Assembly (NCBI RefSeq): GCF_022201045.2
Contig: NC_068562.1
Span: forward strand, 13,329,001 to 13,393,000
Direction of reading: 5' to 3'
From: Citrus sinensis
Taxonomy: Eukaryota; Streptophyta; Magnoliopsida; Sapindales; Rutaceae
DNA: 64,000 nucleotides
Below the pieces are notes generated by a model. The model did no database searches. It saw only the letters and a program-made list of their open reading frames with translations, and was not told the origin of the DNA. Shown one piece after another: positions 50,562 through 60,727 of the stretch (within the stretch, counting starts at the first letter, position 1; every line of letters begins with the position of its first letter). The translations under genes and the position numbers were made by a program.

Positions 50562-50733
50562 GAGAAATTCTATAATACCTTTTATGTATTACAATCAATT
50601 GATGCATGCATGTCATATATAGTTAAATTTAATATAATCACTACTTGTATGATAACTTTTCAAACTAAATGCCCACATGTCATAGTATCATTTGCTTATT
50701 GTATGACTGACATGGTACCTCTAATATATTCTA
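50562..50733. mobile_element. MITE, second copy of the 4820-4998 family, right end lost
   Basis: It shares order and sequence with 4820-4998: GAGAAATTCTATAATACCTT, ATGCATGCATGTCATAT, TTTAATATAATCACTACTTG, ATGATA, CCCACATGTCATAGTATCAT, TTATTGTATGACTGACATGG and ATATATTCTA. The last 15 or so bases of the right inverted repeat are missing, so it is probably immobile. Confidence 0.82.
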
Positions 50734-51828
50734 CACAACAACATTACGAATTTAACTATGAAAAATTGCCTTGCAATGGAAGTTTTCTTCATTATTAAGT
50801 TCATAATATCTTTGATTTTAATAGCTTTGATTCAATTGCAAGCATGCAAAGCTTGCTTTGATTCAATGGTCTGTTGGAAATCAAGAGCTTCTTTGTTATA
50901 TCAATAGGTGATAGGGACTTAGCAGACTAAGTTCTTACTTTATGGGTTGATGATGATAGAATCGCTGATTGTTGAGTTTGGGAGCGAGTTAATTGCGAAT
51001 TTGCGACGGCACCACACGACGGTTGATTCCACTTTTGCTTAATACTTAGTGGTACACCGCTGAACAAAATTAATTACTTCTATATATGATGGATCTCCAC
51101 TTCTAAATTTGTCCTTGTTTCTTCCCTTTGAAGAATTGCAAAGCCTTGACTTATCTTGTAATTATATTGAAGGCTTTTAAGAGTACAAATATACATACGT
51201 ATATCAATTGTTTTGGTAAACCCAGTACGACGTAGGAATTTTTTTTTTTTAAAAAAAAAGAAAAGAAAAGAGAAAAAGATACCTAGATGGGAGAAGATGT
51301 AATAAGTCTCACTCTCATAAAATAAAATAAATAAATCAAACACAAACCTAACAATAAACTACCGATGCATGAAATGCAATACAATAAAGAACTCCACGTT
51401 AAAACTAAAAGCTTGCGGTAAAAAAATCAAAATAAAATAAGAGAAATAAACATAAATATATAAATCTAAATTTGGTTAATTTCTTTTTAAATATTCTTCT
51501 TAAAAGTAGGATTGAGCTAGGTTTCGAACTCCTACCTTTTAATGAATCAAATTTAGGTACCAAGGCCAAAAAAAAGTTAAAAAACACTCGGTCAAGTCAT
51601 GGGGTTATCTATCTTCGGGTCATATATAGGACTAATAATCAATACTGCATATGTCTTCGCAGCTTACGATAGCTTTGAGAGTTTGAAGCAGCTTAAGATC
51701 TTAAATATTAAATATTGAGAATAATTGGTTCAACGCCAGTGCATTACCTCATTCGACTACAATGACCTCACTTACCACTATCTTATTCTTAAATCCAATT
51801 CAATTGTAGGTTTCAAACCTATGGAAGG

Positions 51829-51830
51829 GG

Positions 51831-51864
<34 letters not shown>
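51829..51864 (+). repeat. (TC)n(TA)n microsatellite
   Basis: A TC run followed directly by a TA run sits just after the second exon remnant of the RLP pseudogene, where a splice donor would be expected. Confidence 0.9.
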
Positions 51865-51865
<1 letters not shown>

Positions 51866-52436
51866 GCTCTTTACCAGAATTTACATGCATTTAATCTTTA
51901 TCAATCTATCTATGTATTTCAAAATTTATGTTCTCTGAGCAGGATTAATAGCAAATTTTGTCAAATCTATAAGTGTTGGATCTAAGTGACCCAATAATGG
52001 CTCAGTAACAAGGTAACTAAACCTATAGTGAGATTTGAATTTAATTACTAAAAAGTTTCTACAGTATATTATATATACCCTTAAAACTAATTCTAAAGTA
52101 ATTATATTTTCTTTTGCTCCATGTAGGATTGGCAAATTTGACGAATTTTGAGAAGATTGGATCTAATAACTGTCGAATTACTATAAGTCAAGGTATATGA
52201 TGAAACTATTCATTTCCTATTTTTCTTTAATGTTTTGTGAAGACGCTTCCTCATATTCTTTTTTCTTCTTGTAGGATTTGTAAATTTGACAAACTTGAAA
52301 ATTATTCATCTACGAGGAAATAGAATAAGCGGATCCGTGACAAGACTGGGTACTAACAATTCAATTTATAGAAAGTTGCTTATCTATTTATGAGAAAAAT
52401 TAATAGACAAGCAAGATCTTGAATTGGATTTAGCTA

Positions 52437-53543
52437 GGTTACATCGGTGGTACCGTACCACTTCTTTTATCTTTTGTGACAGCTCCACGAGAAATTTTCT
52501 TAGAACCCCTTCCACACCAGAAATTTTCCTAAAATCCCTTCCACTCACTTTTATTCAAACTTTATTTCATAAGTATTAAGCTAATTTCCACTTGCATCCA
52601 TGAGCACATTTGAATTAGCACCTTGCCATATTTAATATTATTTTTATTCTATATAGCACCTGTATCACAATACCCCTTCTTTACTATTTTGAGATTGAAT
52701 AATTGCCATGTTTAATTTAGAACCTTACACTCCTTTTTTTTTAATATTAGCATTTTTTTGAATCTATTATCAAATTTTATTTAACACTTTACACTCTTTT
52801 TATAATAATTTTTTACTTGTATTTTTATCATATTATTTATTTCAAGTATTTTTATCTTATGGGTGCATCTGCTTCATCATTATTTGTTTTATTAGGTTGT
52901 GTTGCATTATTTTTATCACATTAGGCTATATTAAACTATATTTTAGTAAAATTTTTATCCTTCTTATGTAATAATAAATTTTTTTAATAATATAATGTCA
53001 GTCAGTCTATACTGCATAAAATTAATCCAGCACCCATTTAGATATGATGAATTATTATTTACAACAGCAAATTAAAGGTTAAATAACATGATAAAAATAA
53101 AAGTATGAAAAATTATAATATTTTTTTGTAATAGAGTTATTAGAATTACATAATTTGTTGTGAATGTAAGAAAAAAATACCATATCATTTTAAAAAAATG
53201 AAACAAAAAGAGTGTAAAGTATTAAATGAAATTTAATAGTGGATGTAAAAAAAAATTGGAATTTTAAAAATGTAATTAACAAGGAGTGTACGGTTTTAAA
53301 TTAAACATGCCAATGATTCAATTCCAAAATAGCAAAGAGCGGTATTGTGATACAAATGTAATATTGGATAAAAGTTTACAAATATGATATAGTATAAGGT
53401 GCTAATTGAAATATACTTATAAATGCGGATAAAAATTAGCTTAATAATTATGAAACAATTATTAAATAAAAGTGAGTGGAGGTTTGTATGAAGATTTATC
53501 ACAAAAGACAAAAGAAGTGGTACAGTACTACTGTTGTACCCAT
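52437..53543. mobile_element. 1.1 kb long-TIR (foldback) element inside the RLP pseudogene
   Basis: Inverted arms of about 380 bp surround a spacer of roughly 250-300 bp. The left arm reads GTACCGTACCACTTCTTTT, TCTTTTGTGACAG, CCACTCACTTTTATT, TATTAAGCTAATTT, AATTAGCACCTT, TGTATCACAATACC, CATGTTTAATTTAGAACC, TTACACTCC and ACTTTACACTCTTTTT. The reverse complement of the right arm reads GTACTGTACCACTTCTTTT, TCTTTTGTGATAA, CCACTCACTTTTATT, TATTAAGCTAATTT, AATTAGCACCTT, TGTATCACAATACC, CATGTTTAATTTAAAACC, GTACACTCC, ACTTTACACTCTTTTT. The outermost bases are approximately GGTTACA and GGGTACA. No target duplication could be fixed and no transposase is present. Confidence 0.82.
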
Positions 53544-53644
53544 ATATACACACACATTTCTTCTTTCTTGGTGCTAGACTAGCAAAACTTAGAAACTTGA
53601 AAACATTGTATCTGAGTTATGATAACATAAACGGTTCCCTAGAA

Positions 53645-54550
53645 TGCCAAGCTAAAGTTTCACTATTTGCACAATTATTCTCATAGATTTAAAAAAAAAA
53701 TTTCTCACATTTTGAGTATGATTTATGTTGGATGGCTGTATTTAGTTTGTAGTGGTTTATATTTATTTATTTGCTCTTTTCAGTTTTTTGTTTTTGAATT
53801 GCACATGATATGAAGAAAATGATGACAAAGCTGTCTTTGAATATTTGTAAACAACAATTGTTAGTTGCTTTAGTCTACTGTAACTCTAGTTTTTCTTTTT
53901 TTATTATGGATTACACATCAGATTACTACATTGCACATATATATACAACAACTGCTATTATAGCAGATATTACACTGATATTTACAATCAGATATACATG
54001 ATTGGGACTTATATCATTACATTAAATTCTATGAAGTACATGCTCAGACAAATAACCCCTCACAGACGAGGGATATCCATACTCTATTCGCATTTCACAA
54101 GAGAGAAGAATTTATACCTATTTAAGAATCTTTAACCCCCACAATTCTTTTGTGGGGGCCTGAATGTGAGGGCAGCAGCCCACCACTTCGACCAAGGCCG
54201 AAGTGGCGTAACTCTAGTTAATGTCATACTAAACAAAGAGCACGTACATGGCTATAGTTCTTTTCTGCTGAAAATAACGTTTTGAACTTGAATCAATTCT
54301 CGATTTCACCGTCAACCATGGTCAAAGGAACTAAGTGTGTAAAAATTAAACAATTCACTGTCAAAATTTTGAAAATTATAATCTTTTAGCAGAAAATAAG
54401 AAGTAATAATTGAGTGTAGTATCGTTGATGGTCTGCCATTTCTAGCGACTGTTGGTCAATAAACTATTTCATGCACAGATTATGAAGACAAGTTTATTCC
54501 TAACTGTTGCTGAAAAATTATTTTTTGTTTAGTTTTTCAAAATTTACAAT
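53645..54550. other. AT-rich spacer with a twin-hairpin motif
   Basis: There is no gene. Two strong hairpins lie close together: CCCCCACA/TGTGGGGG with a 7-nt loop at 54136-54158, and CCACTTCG/CGAAGTGG with an 8-nt loop at 54183-54206. The sequence between is GC-rich, in contrast to its surroundings. Confidence 0.6.
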
Positions 54551-55302
54551 TGTTGATGCCGAAAAACGACCTCAACAACTGAATTTGCCTTCTTTTGAAG
54601 AATCACAGTGCGAATCCAAACTTAAACGTCGGTCTGAACGTAACTTTATATACATGCCAACCAGAAAACACAGTTGAAATACGCCGGTGGGGTTCCGGCG
54701 TAAACCCTCCGATGCTTAAGTCAGAAATTGTGTATAAGAGAAAGACAAACAAGAAGGAAGAATCGTGAAAAGTGAAAATCAAGGAATTTTTCTGATAGAG
54801 AAGCTAAAAATCTTCTAGGGAATGTTAAAGCATTTAGATAGGTGACTTATAAAATTTTTGGTTTATTTTTCTAACCCCTTCACCTGATGCGCTCTTCAGT
54901 TTAAATAGGCTCTTGGTCGTGGACGGTTACTTCCTTAACTTCAGCCCGCTTTCTTTAGTAGTTGCAAGTGGTTGTCAGTTAGAGGTGGTTTTAATAGATC
55001 GTGGCACACAACTTCCCCATAAATTAGGTCACGTTCTCTTGACTAGAAATTTTCCATGCCAAGCTAATTCTCAAGTTAGACAAATGAAATTTCGAGGTCG
55101 GATTATTTCACTTTCAGATCGGACAGATGAATTCCTCAGTCACTCATATAGGCTTGAGGTTGTATTCTTAAACTAAGTCATTCACATAGACCTTAGGTCG
55201 TACTTGTAAACCAGGTTGCTAACATAGGCTCCAGATTGTACTTATGAGGTCAGCTCAACAAAAAAAAATTATGAGTAGATTAGGATCGACTATATTTCGA
55301 GA
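54551..55302 (-). mobile_element. LTR-like segment related to the LTR at 55500 (probable old solo or partial LTR)
   Basis: It starts TGTTGATGCC, like the border of the next LTR (TGTTGATGCG at 55500). It shares with it a central block (GCCGGTGGGGTTCCGGCGTA here; GCCGGTTATTTTTCCGGCAT at about 55650), followed in both by AACCCTCCGA(T/C)GC and AAGTCAGAAAT, then CTAACCC(C/T)TTCACCT. On the minus strand a TATA-like CTATTTAAAC stands at the matching place. The right border is cut or obscured by the CACTA-type end at 55303. Confidence 0.5.
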
Positions 55303-55499
55303 CACTACCAGAAAAATCCAACCTAAACAATGATAATTTGTAGTGTCACAAAATTTATGATTTCTTAATTTAGATTGCTGGAAACGTTTTTGCTTTCAAC
55401 AACAAATCATAGTACATTTAATAAATAAAAATTATTTGTGAACCAAAATACGAAGACTACTTGTTTTCTAAACTCGATTTGTTAAATTCTGGCACATAT
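55303..55499 (+). mobile_element. CACTA-type transposon terminus, truncated
   Basis: CACTACCAGAAAAATCC at 55303-55319 is the usual 5' tip of plant CACTA (En/Spm) elements. The next 180 bp carry short subterminal-like repeats around ATAATTTGTAGTG and AACAACAAATCATAG. The partner end (ending GGTAGTG) is not in the window. The LTR starting at 55500 seems to interrupt it. Confidence 0.5.
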
Positions 55500-56150
55500 T
55501 GTTGATGCGAGATTCTGGTTACCCTCTCTACCATGACTAGGATCTCTGCTCAATCAACTCGACCACGATTAAGATTTCTCCTCGTATGCCTTCTTCTCTA
55601 AAAATTCCAGCGTACACAGAAACAAGTCAGAGCACGCCGGTTATTTTTCCGGCATAAACCCTCCGACGCACAAGTCAGAAATGAAGGTCTTTTGTTCCTA
55701 GAAACGTTAGCCACTAATCTTATGGCTTATTTTTTGTATCGATTATTCAATGCTCTCTTTATCTCAGTTTCAATGTCAAAAATTCTAACCCTTTCACCTT
55801 CGTTGGCCACCTTTTTATAGGCTTCTCCTGAGTTCAGACCTACCCTCAACCCACGCCTATTACCTTCCCATCTCTCGGAAGTAGATGCTTCGTTTCCATA
55901 ATTGTGGGTGGTTGCGTGGTCTTCGTGCCTTGATTCTTGGGCTGGAGTGTACGTCTCGCCAACTACCGTTGACTGGGTCTTCTCGCCTCAGCCATTAGCA
56001 GGAGACCGGCCTCGCTGATGGCATATTCGTGGACGAGCAGAATATTCCTGCACCTGTTCTCCTGCTACTAGACTTCTGCTCATCACGACTGGTCTCATCG
56101 AAGTACATATCCGAAACACGGTCCTCCAGTTTCTGGTGTTGGGTAATGAT
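55500..56150 (-). repeat. Probable 3' LTR of the Tat-like element
   Basis: On the minus strand it ends GCATCAACA (plus TGTTGATGC at 55500), typical for Tat-group LTRs, and has a TATA box CCTATAAAAAG (plus 55811-55821). Its inner border is set near 56150, next to GAAGGGGTAGA on the minus strand, a plausible polypurine tract. The other LTR is not in the window, so borders cannot be confirmed by comparison. Confidence 0.5.
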
Positions 56151-56455
56151 CTACCCCTTCGTTTGAATTTCAAATAGACGGTTATAAAACTCTTGGGATT
56201 TGCGCCGTTAAATGCTGGCAGCCCAAGAGTTTATTCATTTGGAAAACCCAAAACCCCCGAAAGAGAGACTCGTCATTTTCTTCATCTCTGTCTCTCCGGC
56301 GAAGGATTTTCGGCATAAAAAGCTTCCATCCGACTGAGCCACAACTTCATGTATTATTCATATCGCCTCGTTCTTGGATAGTTGTAGACAATTTTTTTCT
56401 CTTTGTTTTATTTGGGTAGTGTTTGGTGATACTGCTCTGGTTATAGTTTTAAGGA

Positions 56456-58506
56456 ATGTCAAAAGACAAAGAGAAAGTTATTGAGATTGAGGACGATGAG
56501 TTAGGCTTCTTATCTAGTCTGCTCGCCGGTCCTACCTTTGACCCCGTGATCCCCTTAGAACCCATTAGATCTAATGTTGAAACTAATGCTAGGAGGATGT
56601 CCCCCCAAATAACCTCCTCAACTAGTAATAACGACGACGAGGATTCTTCTGGTTCGGAAGACACCTTGAGTAATGATTAGGGAGATGATTCTGGTGAGAT
56701 GCCCTCACCAGGAACATCGCGACCAGATAGGAGGAGCACAATAGGAGGTAGAGTTCTATCACAGCATTACGCTATTGATTTCATCACGTGCACGACAACA
56801 GTAGACGAGCTCACTAATCTCCGGATTAGGTATGGAATTCCCGATGAGGTACCTCTTAGGATCCCACGAAAGAAGGATACCCCCACCCGGCCTCCTAGGG
56901 GATATGTTACTCTGTTCCTAGAGAGTTTTAAACTTGGGCTAAGGTGCCCCATACAGCCCTACTTTGCCCAAATACTCAATGGATTGAATTTAGCTCCTGG
57001 TCAACTGAACTCCAATGGGTGGCGAGTACTTTCTGGTCTGTTCATATTATGGGATAGATGTTGCCAAAGCGAGCCAACAGTTGACGAGGTGAAGCACTTG
57101 TACCAGCTAAAGAGCAGCCTCAAAGATGCCGACTGGTATTACTTCCAGTCTAGTACCAAGACCAGGAAACCCATAACCGATCTTCCAACTATTGGTGGTG
57201 GGACTTGGAAGAAAAAATTCTTTTTTACTGGGGGTCCCTGGGGTCAAATTGCACAGATTGACGGGAAGGATTACCGCGTCCCACCCCGTTACGTGGTCCC
57301 AGGTTGCGTGCTCGCTTCAGATGTCTTGTCTCCATAGTTGTTTTTATTTTGCTGATTTGTCTCTAATCCAATATCTGTTCGCATTGCAGGTTCTCGGGGT
57401 GTGTACTACCAGCTTAAACTTGAGCCACTCAAGCGGGTCGAAGCTGTGCTGGCCAATTCCTGTACGAACCAAGAGCTGCTAACTCCTTATAACTTCGTCG
57501 AATCTCGCTTGGTGTCTACTGGCCATAAAATGGAGGATGCTATGATCGAAGCTTTGAATCAGAAACGTCCTCGACCTCATGCTACAAAGCAGGACTAGAA
57601 TAAAGACGCTTCCACTGCGAAGCGGGTGAACATTGTGCAGCAGGTTCCTCCCTTGAAGACTCTACCACTTCCTCCTGCCAGAGTCGGAGAAGCTAGTGGA
57701 GCAGCCACTGATCCCGCTTCCTCTTCTCCTCCAGTTGGGCTGAGATCTTGTTTATCTGACAATCGAGCAGAACACTTGGTCCCCTATATCAATGAGTTTT
57801 CTAAACTCATGAGCAAAAGAAACCTGGAGGATTTTGACGGTAGTACTCTAGGTGAGCTGGTGGGAGCCATGCAGTATAGCGCTTTCCATCTCAGTTGCAT
57901 GGCCACTTACTATAAGGCCAAGGTTGGCGCTATGACCAGAAGATGAAGGAGGACATTCAATTGGTGATGACCAAGGCTGATGCTGTCGAGAAGAAAGCAG
58001 GAGACCTGAATCTCGAGAACTTAAAGTTGATAGAGCAAGAATCTCTCGCTCAAGCAAAGGCCATTACCCTTGAGGAAGAGTTGATTAAGGTCAAGGAGGA
58101 TCTGCAAAGGCAGCAGGCTATGTATGAGGCTCAGCTCGAATCTCTTCGGGATTCCCACAAAGATCAGGTCAAAAACCTGGAGAAGGAGGCTGACAACCAA
58201 TATGACCAGGGGCTTCGGCATTCCTATCGTTGCATCATGGCTGTCCTGGGGAAGCAGCATCCTGATCTAAAGATGGACGAGCTTGCTACTGGTGTTGCTC
58301 AGCATATGGATGAGGAAGCAGCAAAAAAGAACGTCGAAGAGGTGGAGCCAATTGGGGTTGAGGAGGGAAACTCTCCTCCTCGTGCAATCCCTGCTGATCT
58401 TACTGAGGTGAGTACCCCCTCGGAAGCAACTGATGATACCTCCCATGCACCTGAGGTGGACCAGCCAACTGAGGCTGCTCGACTTACTGACCCGCTGTCC
58501 TCTTGA
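56456..58506 (+). pseudogene. Antisense extra ORF of the Tat-like element (Transposase_28-like domain plus coiled coil), with intron
   Basis: This frame runs opposite to gag-pol. It starts MSKDKEKVIEIEDD (acidic, Ser-rich), continues through an in-frame TAG (56678-56680) to a conserved block LFLESFKLGLRCPIQPYFAQ, LNGLNLAPGQLNSNGW, typical of the 'putative gypsy type transposon' domain (Pfam Transposase_28). An intron 57303-57389 (CCCAG before GTTGCG, TTGCAG before GTTCTC) restores the frame into SRGVYYQLKLEPLKRVEAVL. A second TAG stands at 57596-57598. A frameshift at about 57943 leads to a heptad-rich coiled coil (58000-58200) and an acidic Pro/Thr tail ending at 58506. Function is unknown. 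Such extra ORFs are known in Tat elements. This copy is broken but close to intact. Confidence 0.75.
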
Positions 58507-58641
58507 ATGTATATTGTGTTGTAGTTGCTTTTTTAGAACACTGTATGTTATGACTAGCAGCTTTTCATGATTGCTGATAAATTAATAAGAATGTTCTTAT
58601 TTGCTTTCTCATCTTATAGTTGTAAATTAATTTACGTTTAA

Positions 58642-59360
58642 GAGTCTGCTCACCTTCACTTGGTCGAGCAGATCCTGGCACGCTTGGCCTCTGGTCTCGC
58701 CATAAAACATGCTTTGAGATTTTGTGAGCCTTTGAATGCCTTAGAAATTTTTCAATACTTGGGAGTCTGCTCGCCTTCACTTGGTCGAACAGATTCTGGC
58801 ACGCTTGGCTTCTGGTCTCGCCATAAAATAGGCTTTAAGACTTGGTGAGCCTTTGCATGCTTTAGAAATTTTTCAATGCTTGGGAATCTGCTCGCCTTCG
58901 CTTGGTCGAGCAGATCCTGGCACGCTTGGCTTCTAGTCTCACCATAAAACAGGCTTTGAGACTTGGTGAGCCTTTGCATGCCTTAGAAACTTTTGAATGC
59001 TTGGGAGTCTGCTCGCCTTCGCTTGGTCGAGTAGATCCTGGCACACTTGGCTTCTGGTCTCGCCATAAAACAGACTTTGAGACTTGGTGATCATTTGCAT
59101 GCCTTAGGAATTTTTGAATACTTGGGAGTTTGCTCGCCTTCGCTTGGTCAAGCAAATCCTGGCACGCTTGGCTTTTGATCTCGCCATAAAACAGGTTTTG
59201 AGACTTGGTGAGCCTTTGCATGCCTTAGAAACTTTTGAATGCTTGGGAGTTTGTTCGCCTTCGCTTGGTCGAGCAGATCCTGGGATGCTTGGCTTCTGGT
59301 CTCGCCATAAAACAAGTTTTGAGACTTGGTGAGCCTTTGTATGCCTTAGAAAATTTTCGT
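58642..59360 (+). repeat. Tandem array, 121-bp unit, 6 copies
   Basis: Units start with GA(G/A)T(C/T)TG(C/T)TC(G/A)CCTTC at 58642, 58763, 58884, 59005, 59126 and 59247, exactly 121 bp apart. Each continues with CTTGGTCGAGCAGATCCTGG, CACGCTTGGCTTCTGGTCTC, GCCATAAAACAGGCTTTGAG, ACTTGGTGAGCC, TTTGCATGCCTTAGAAA and TTTTGAATGCTTGG. Differences between copies are few. Open frames on both strands here are by-products of the repeat. The array lies between the antisense ORF and integrase, in the 3' untranslated region of the element. Confidence 0.95.
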
Positions 59361-59803
59361 ACTTTTACAAGTGGATGAAATTCCTCGACGTTTCATTAAT
59401 TGCTGAATTCAACTTACATAGAAATGCATAGCAACGAGGACAAATTGAAATAATTTTAAAACATGATCAAATCTTACTGGAAATATTTCCTGAGGTGCGC
59501 TGCGTTCCATGGGTGTTTCACCTCGTGGCCATCTATACGAGCAAGCTTGTAAGCTTCGGGTCCAACTATCTGCTTGACCCTATATGGCCCTTCCTAATTT
59601 GGTCCAAGTACTCCTCGAGTCGAGTCTTTCGTGTTCTGATTCACTCTCCTTAACACCCAATCTCCGACCTTGAACTGCCATACATTCATCTTCCGGTTGT
59701 AATACCGAGCAACCCTCTATTGGTAGATGGCTGATTGCTTCGATGCTTGCTCCCTCTTCTCAGTTAGCAAATCCAGATTCAGGCACTTGTGCTCGTTGTT
59801 TTC
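59361..59803 (-). other. Remainder of the pol 3' end
   Basis: On the minus strand this continues the integrase C-terminus in broken frames: phrases such as the YNRKMNV and FKVGDWVL kind can be read around 59640-59710. It then becomes non-coding up to the array. Confidence 0.55.
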
Positions 59804-60628
59804 CTACTCATCAAAATGATCTGTCCAATGCGTGGTCGTCCCTATCTCGACTGGTACAGCCGCTTCATGTCCGAAGGCCAAAGCGGACGAAGTTTCCCCA
59901 GTTGCTGTTTTGTGGGTTGTCCTGTATGCCCATAATACACCTGATAGTTCGTCAACCCATGTACCCTTTTTTGCTCTAAGCCTGGTTTTCAAAAGCCTCT
60001 TGATCGTCTTGTTGGCTACTTCTACTTGTCCGTTAGACTGAGGGTGAGCAGGCGAGCAATACTTCAATTCTATCCCAAGGTTCTGGCAGAAGTCCCTGAA
60101 GTTCTGGTTATCAAACTGCCTGCCATTATCTGTGATAAAAGCATAAGGGATCCCATACTGACAGATCAGGTTTCTCCATATGAAGTCAGTTGTCTTTTTC
60201 TCTGTGATCCTGCTGAGGGCTTCTACTTCTATCCACTTCGTGAAATAGTCTATTGCTACTATTGCATGTGTTGCTGCTCCTCGTCCTTTTGGCAATAGCC
60301 CGATCAAATCAATTCCCCATTGAGCAAATGGCCATGGGGAGGCCATAAAAGTGAGCTTTTCTGGTGGTTAGGTAGAGAAATTTGCAAAACTCAGGTAACT
60401 TGCGCAGTTCCTGGTCTTCTCCTGCGCATCCTGGTGCATTGTCAGCCAGAAGTATCCCCGCCTTAGAACCTTGTGGGCAAGGGATCTCGCACCAGAATGA
60501 TTCCCACAAATTCCTTCATGTACTTCTCTCAGTACGTAATCTGCGTCGTCCTCATCTAAACACCAAAGAAATGATAGGGTATATCCCCTCTGATACAATA
60601 CCCCATCAATTATTGTGTACCTTGACAC
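59804..60628 (-). pseudogene. Integrase of the Tat-like element
   Basis: The zinc-binding part (VHEGICGNHSGARSLAHKV, then NCASY) has both His but a Tyr where the second Cys is expected. After a TAA stop and a frame step, the catalytic core follows: WGIDLIGLLPKG (first Asp), FITDNGRQFDN (second Asp) and NGQVEVANK (Glu), then LWAYRTTHKTATGETS. The stop after FST is one C-to-T change from Gln. Confidence 0.85.
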
Positions 60629-60727
60629 TTTGGCTCTGGTTTTTCGAGCTTGTAACTTATCTAGTGGCAGTACTCAATTTCGGATGTACGAGATTATCGG
60701 GTCCATCCACGAGCACTTCTGTTCTAT

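Larger units (their letters stand above)
47305..50850. other. AT-rich spacer crowded with small transposons
   Basis: The promoter side of the acidic-protein gene is followed by four non-autonomous elements (47786-48164, 48972-49450, 49486-50218, 50562-50733) and a microsatellite (47599-47634), each listed separately. 48165-48970 is AT-rich without visible features. Confidence 0.6.
50851..53644 (+). pseudogene. LRR receptor-like protein pseudogene with one-LRR-per-exon structure
   Basis: Fragments in gene order: an N-terminal LRRNT domain at about 50871-51060 (LLEIKSFF, WVDDD, DC, VWERVNC, with two in-frame stops); an exon from 51663 after TTCGCAG coding for DSFESLKQLKILNIKY, a stop, then NNWFNAS, ALP and SLTT with frameshifts; and short exons bordered by AG and GT at 51943-52012 (70 nt), 52127-52192 (66 nt; LANLTNF), 52275-52349 (75 nt; LTNLKIIHLRGNRISGS) and about 53578-53644 (LRNLKTLYLSYDNINGS). 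The exon size near 72 nt equals one 24-residue LRR. A 1.1 kb element (52437-53543) separates the last two. The C-terminal half is absent. It is a relative of the RLP at 1-1038 and cannot make a protein. Confidence 0.82.

Noticed and set aside
54913..55176. Plus-strand frame of 87 codons
   Set aside because: It lies within the LTR-like segment and has no domain.
58565..59332. Repeated small ORFs on both strands (LARLASGLAIKHALR-like and its antisense)
   Set aside because: They follow the 121-bp period and contain stops at each unit end. They are by-products of the tandem array, not peptides.
58642..59360. CRISPR-like array
   Set aside because: Direct repeats without distinct unique spacers; the whole 121-bp unit is conserved. 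This is a eukaryotic retroelement.
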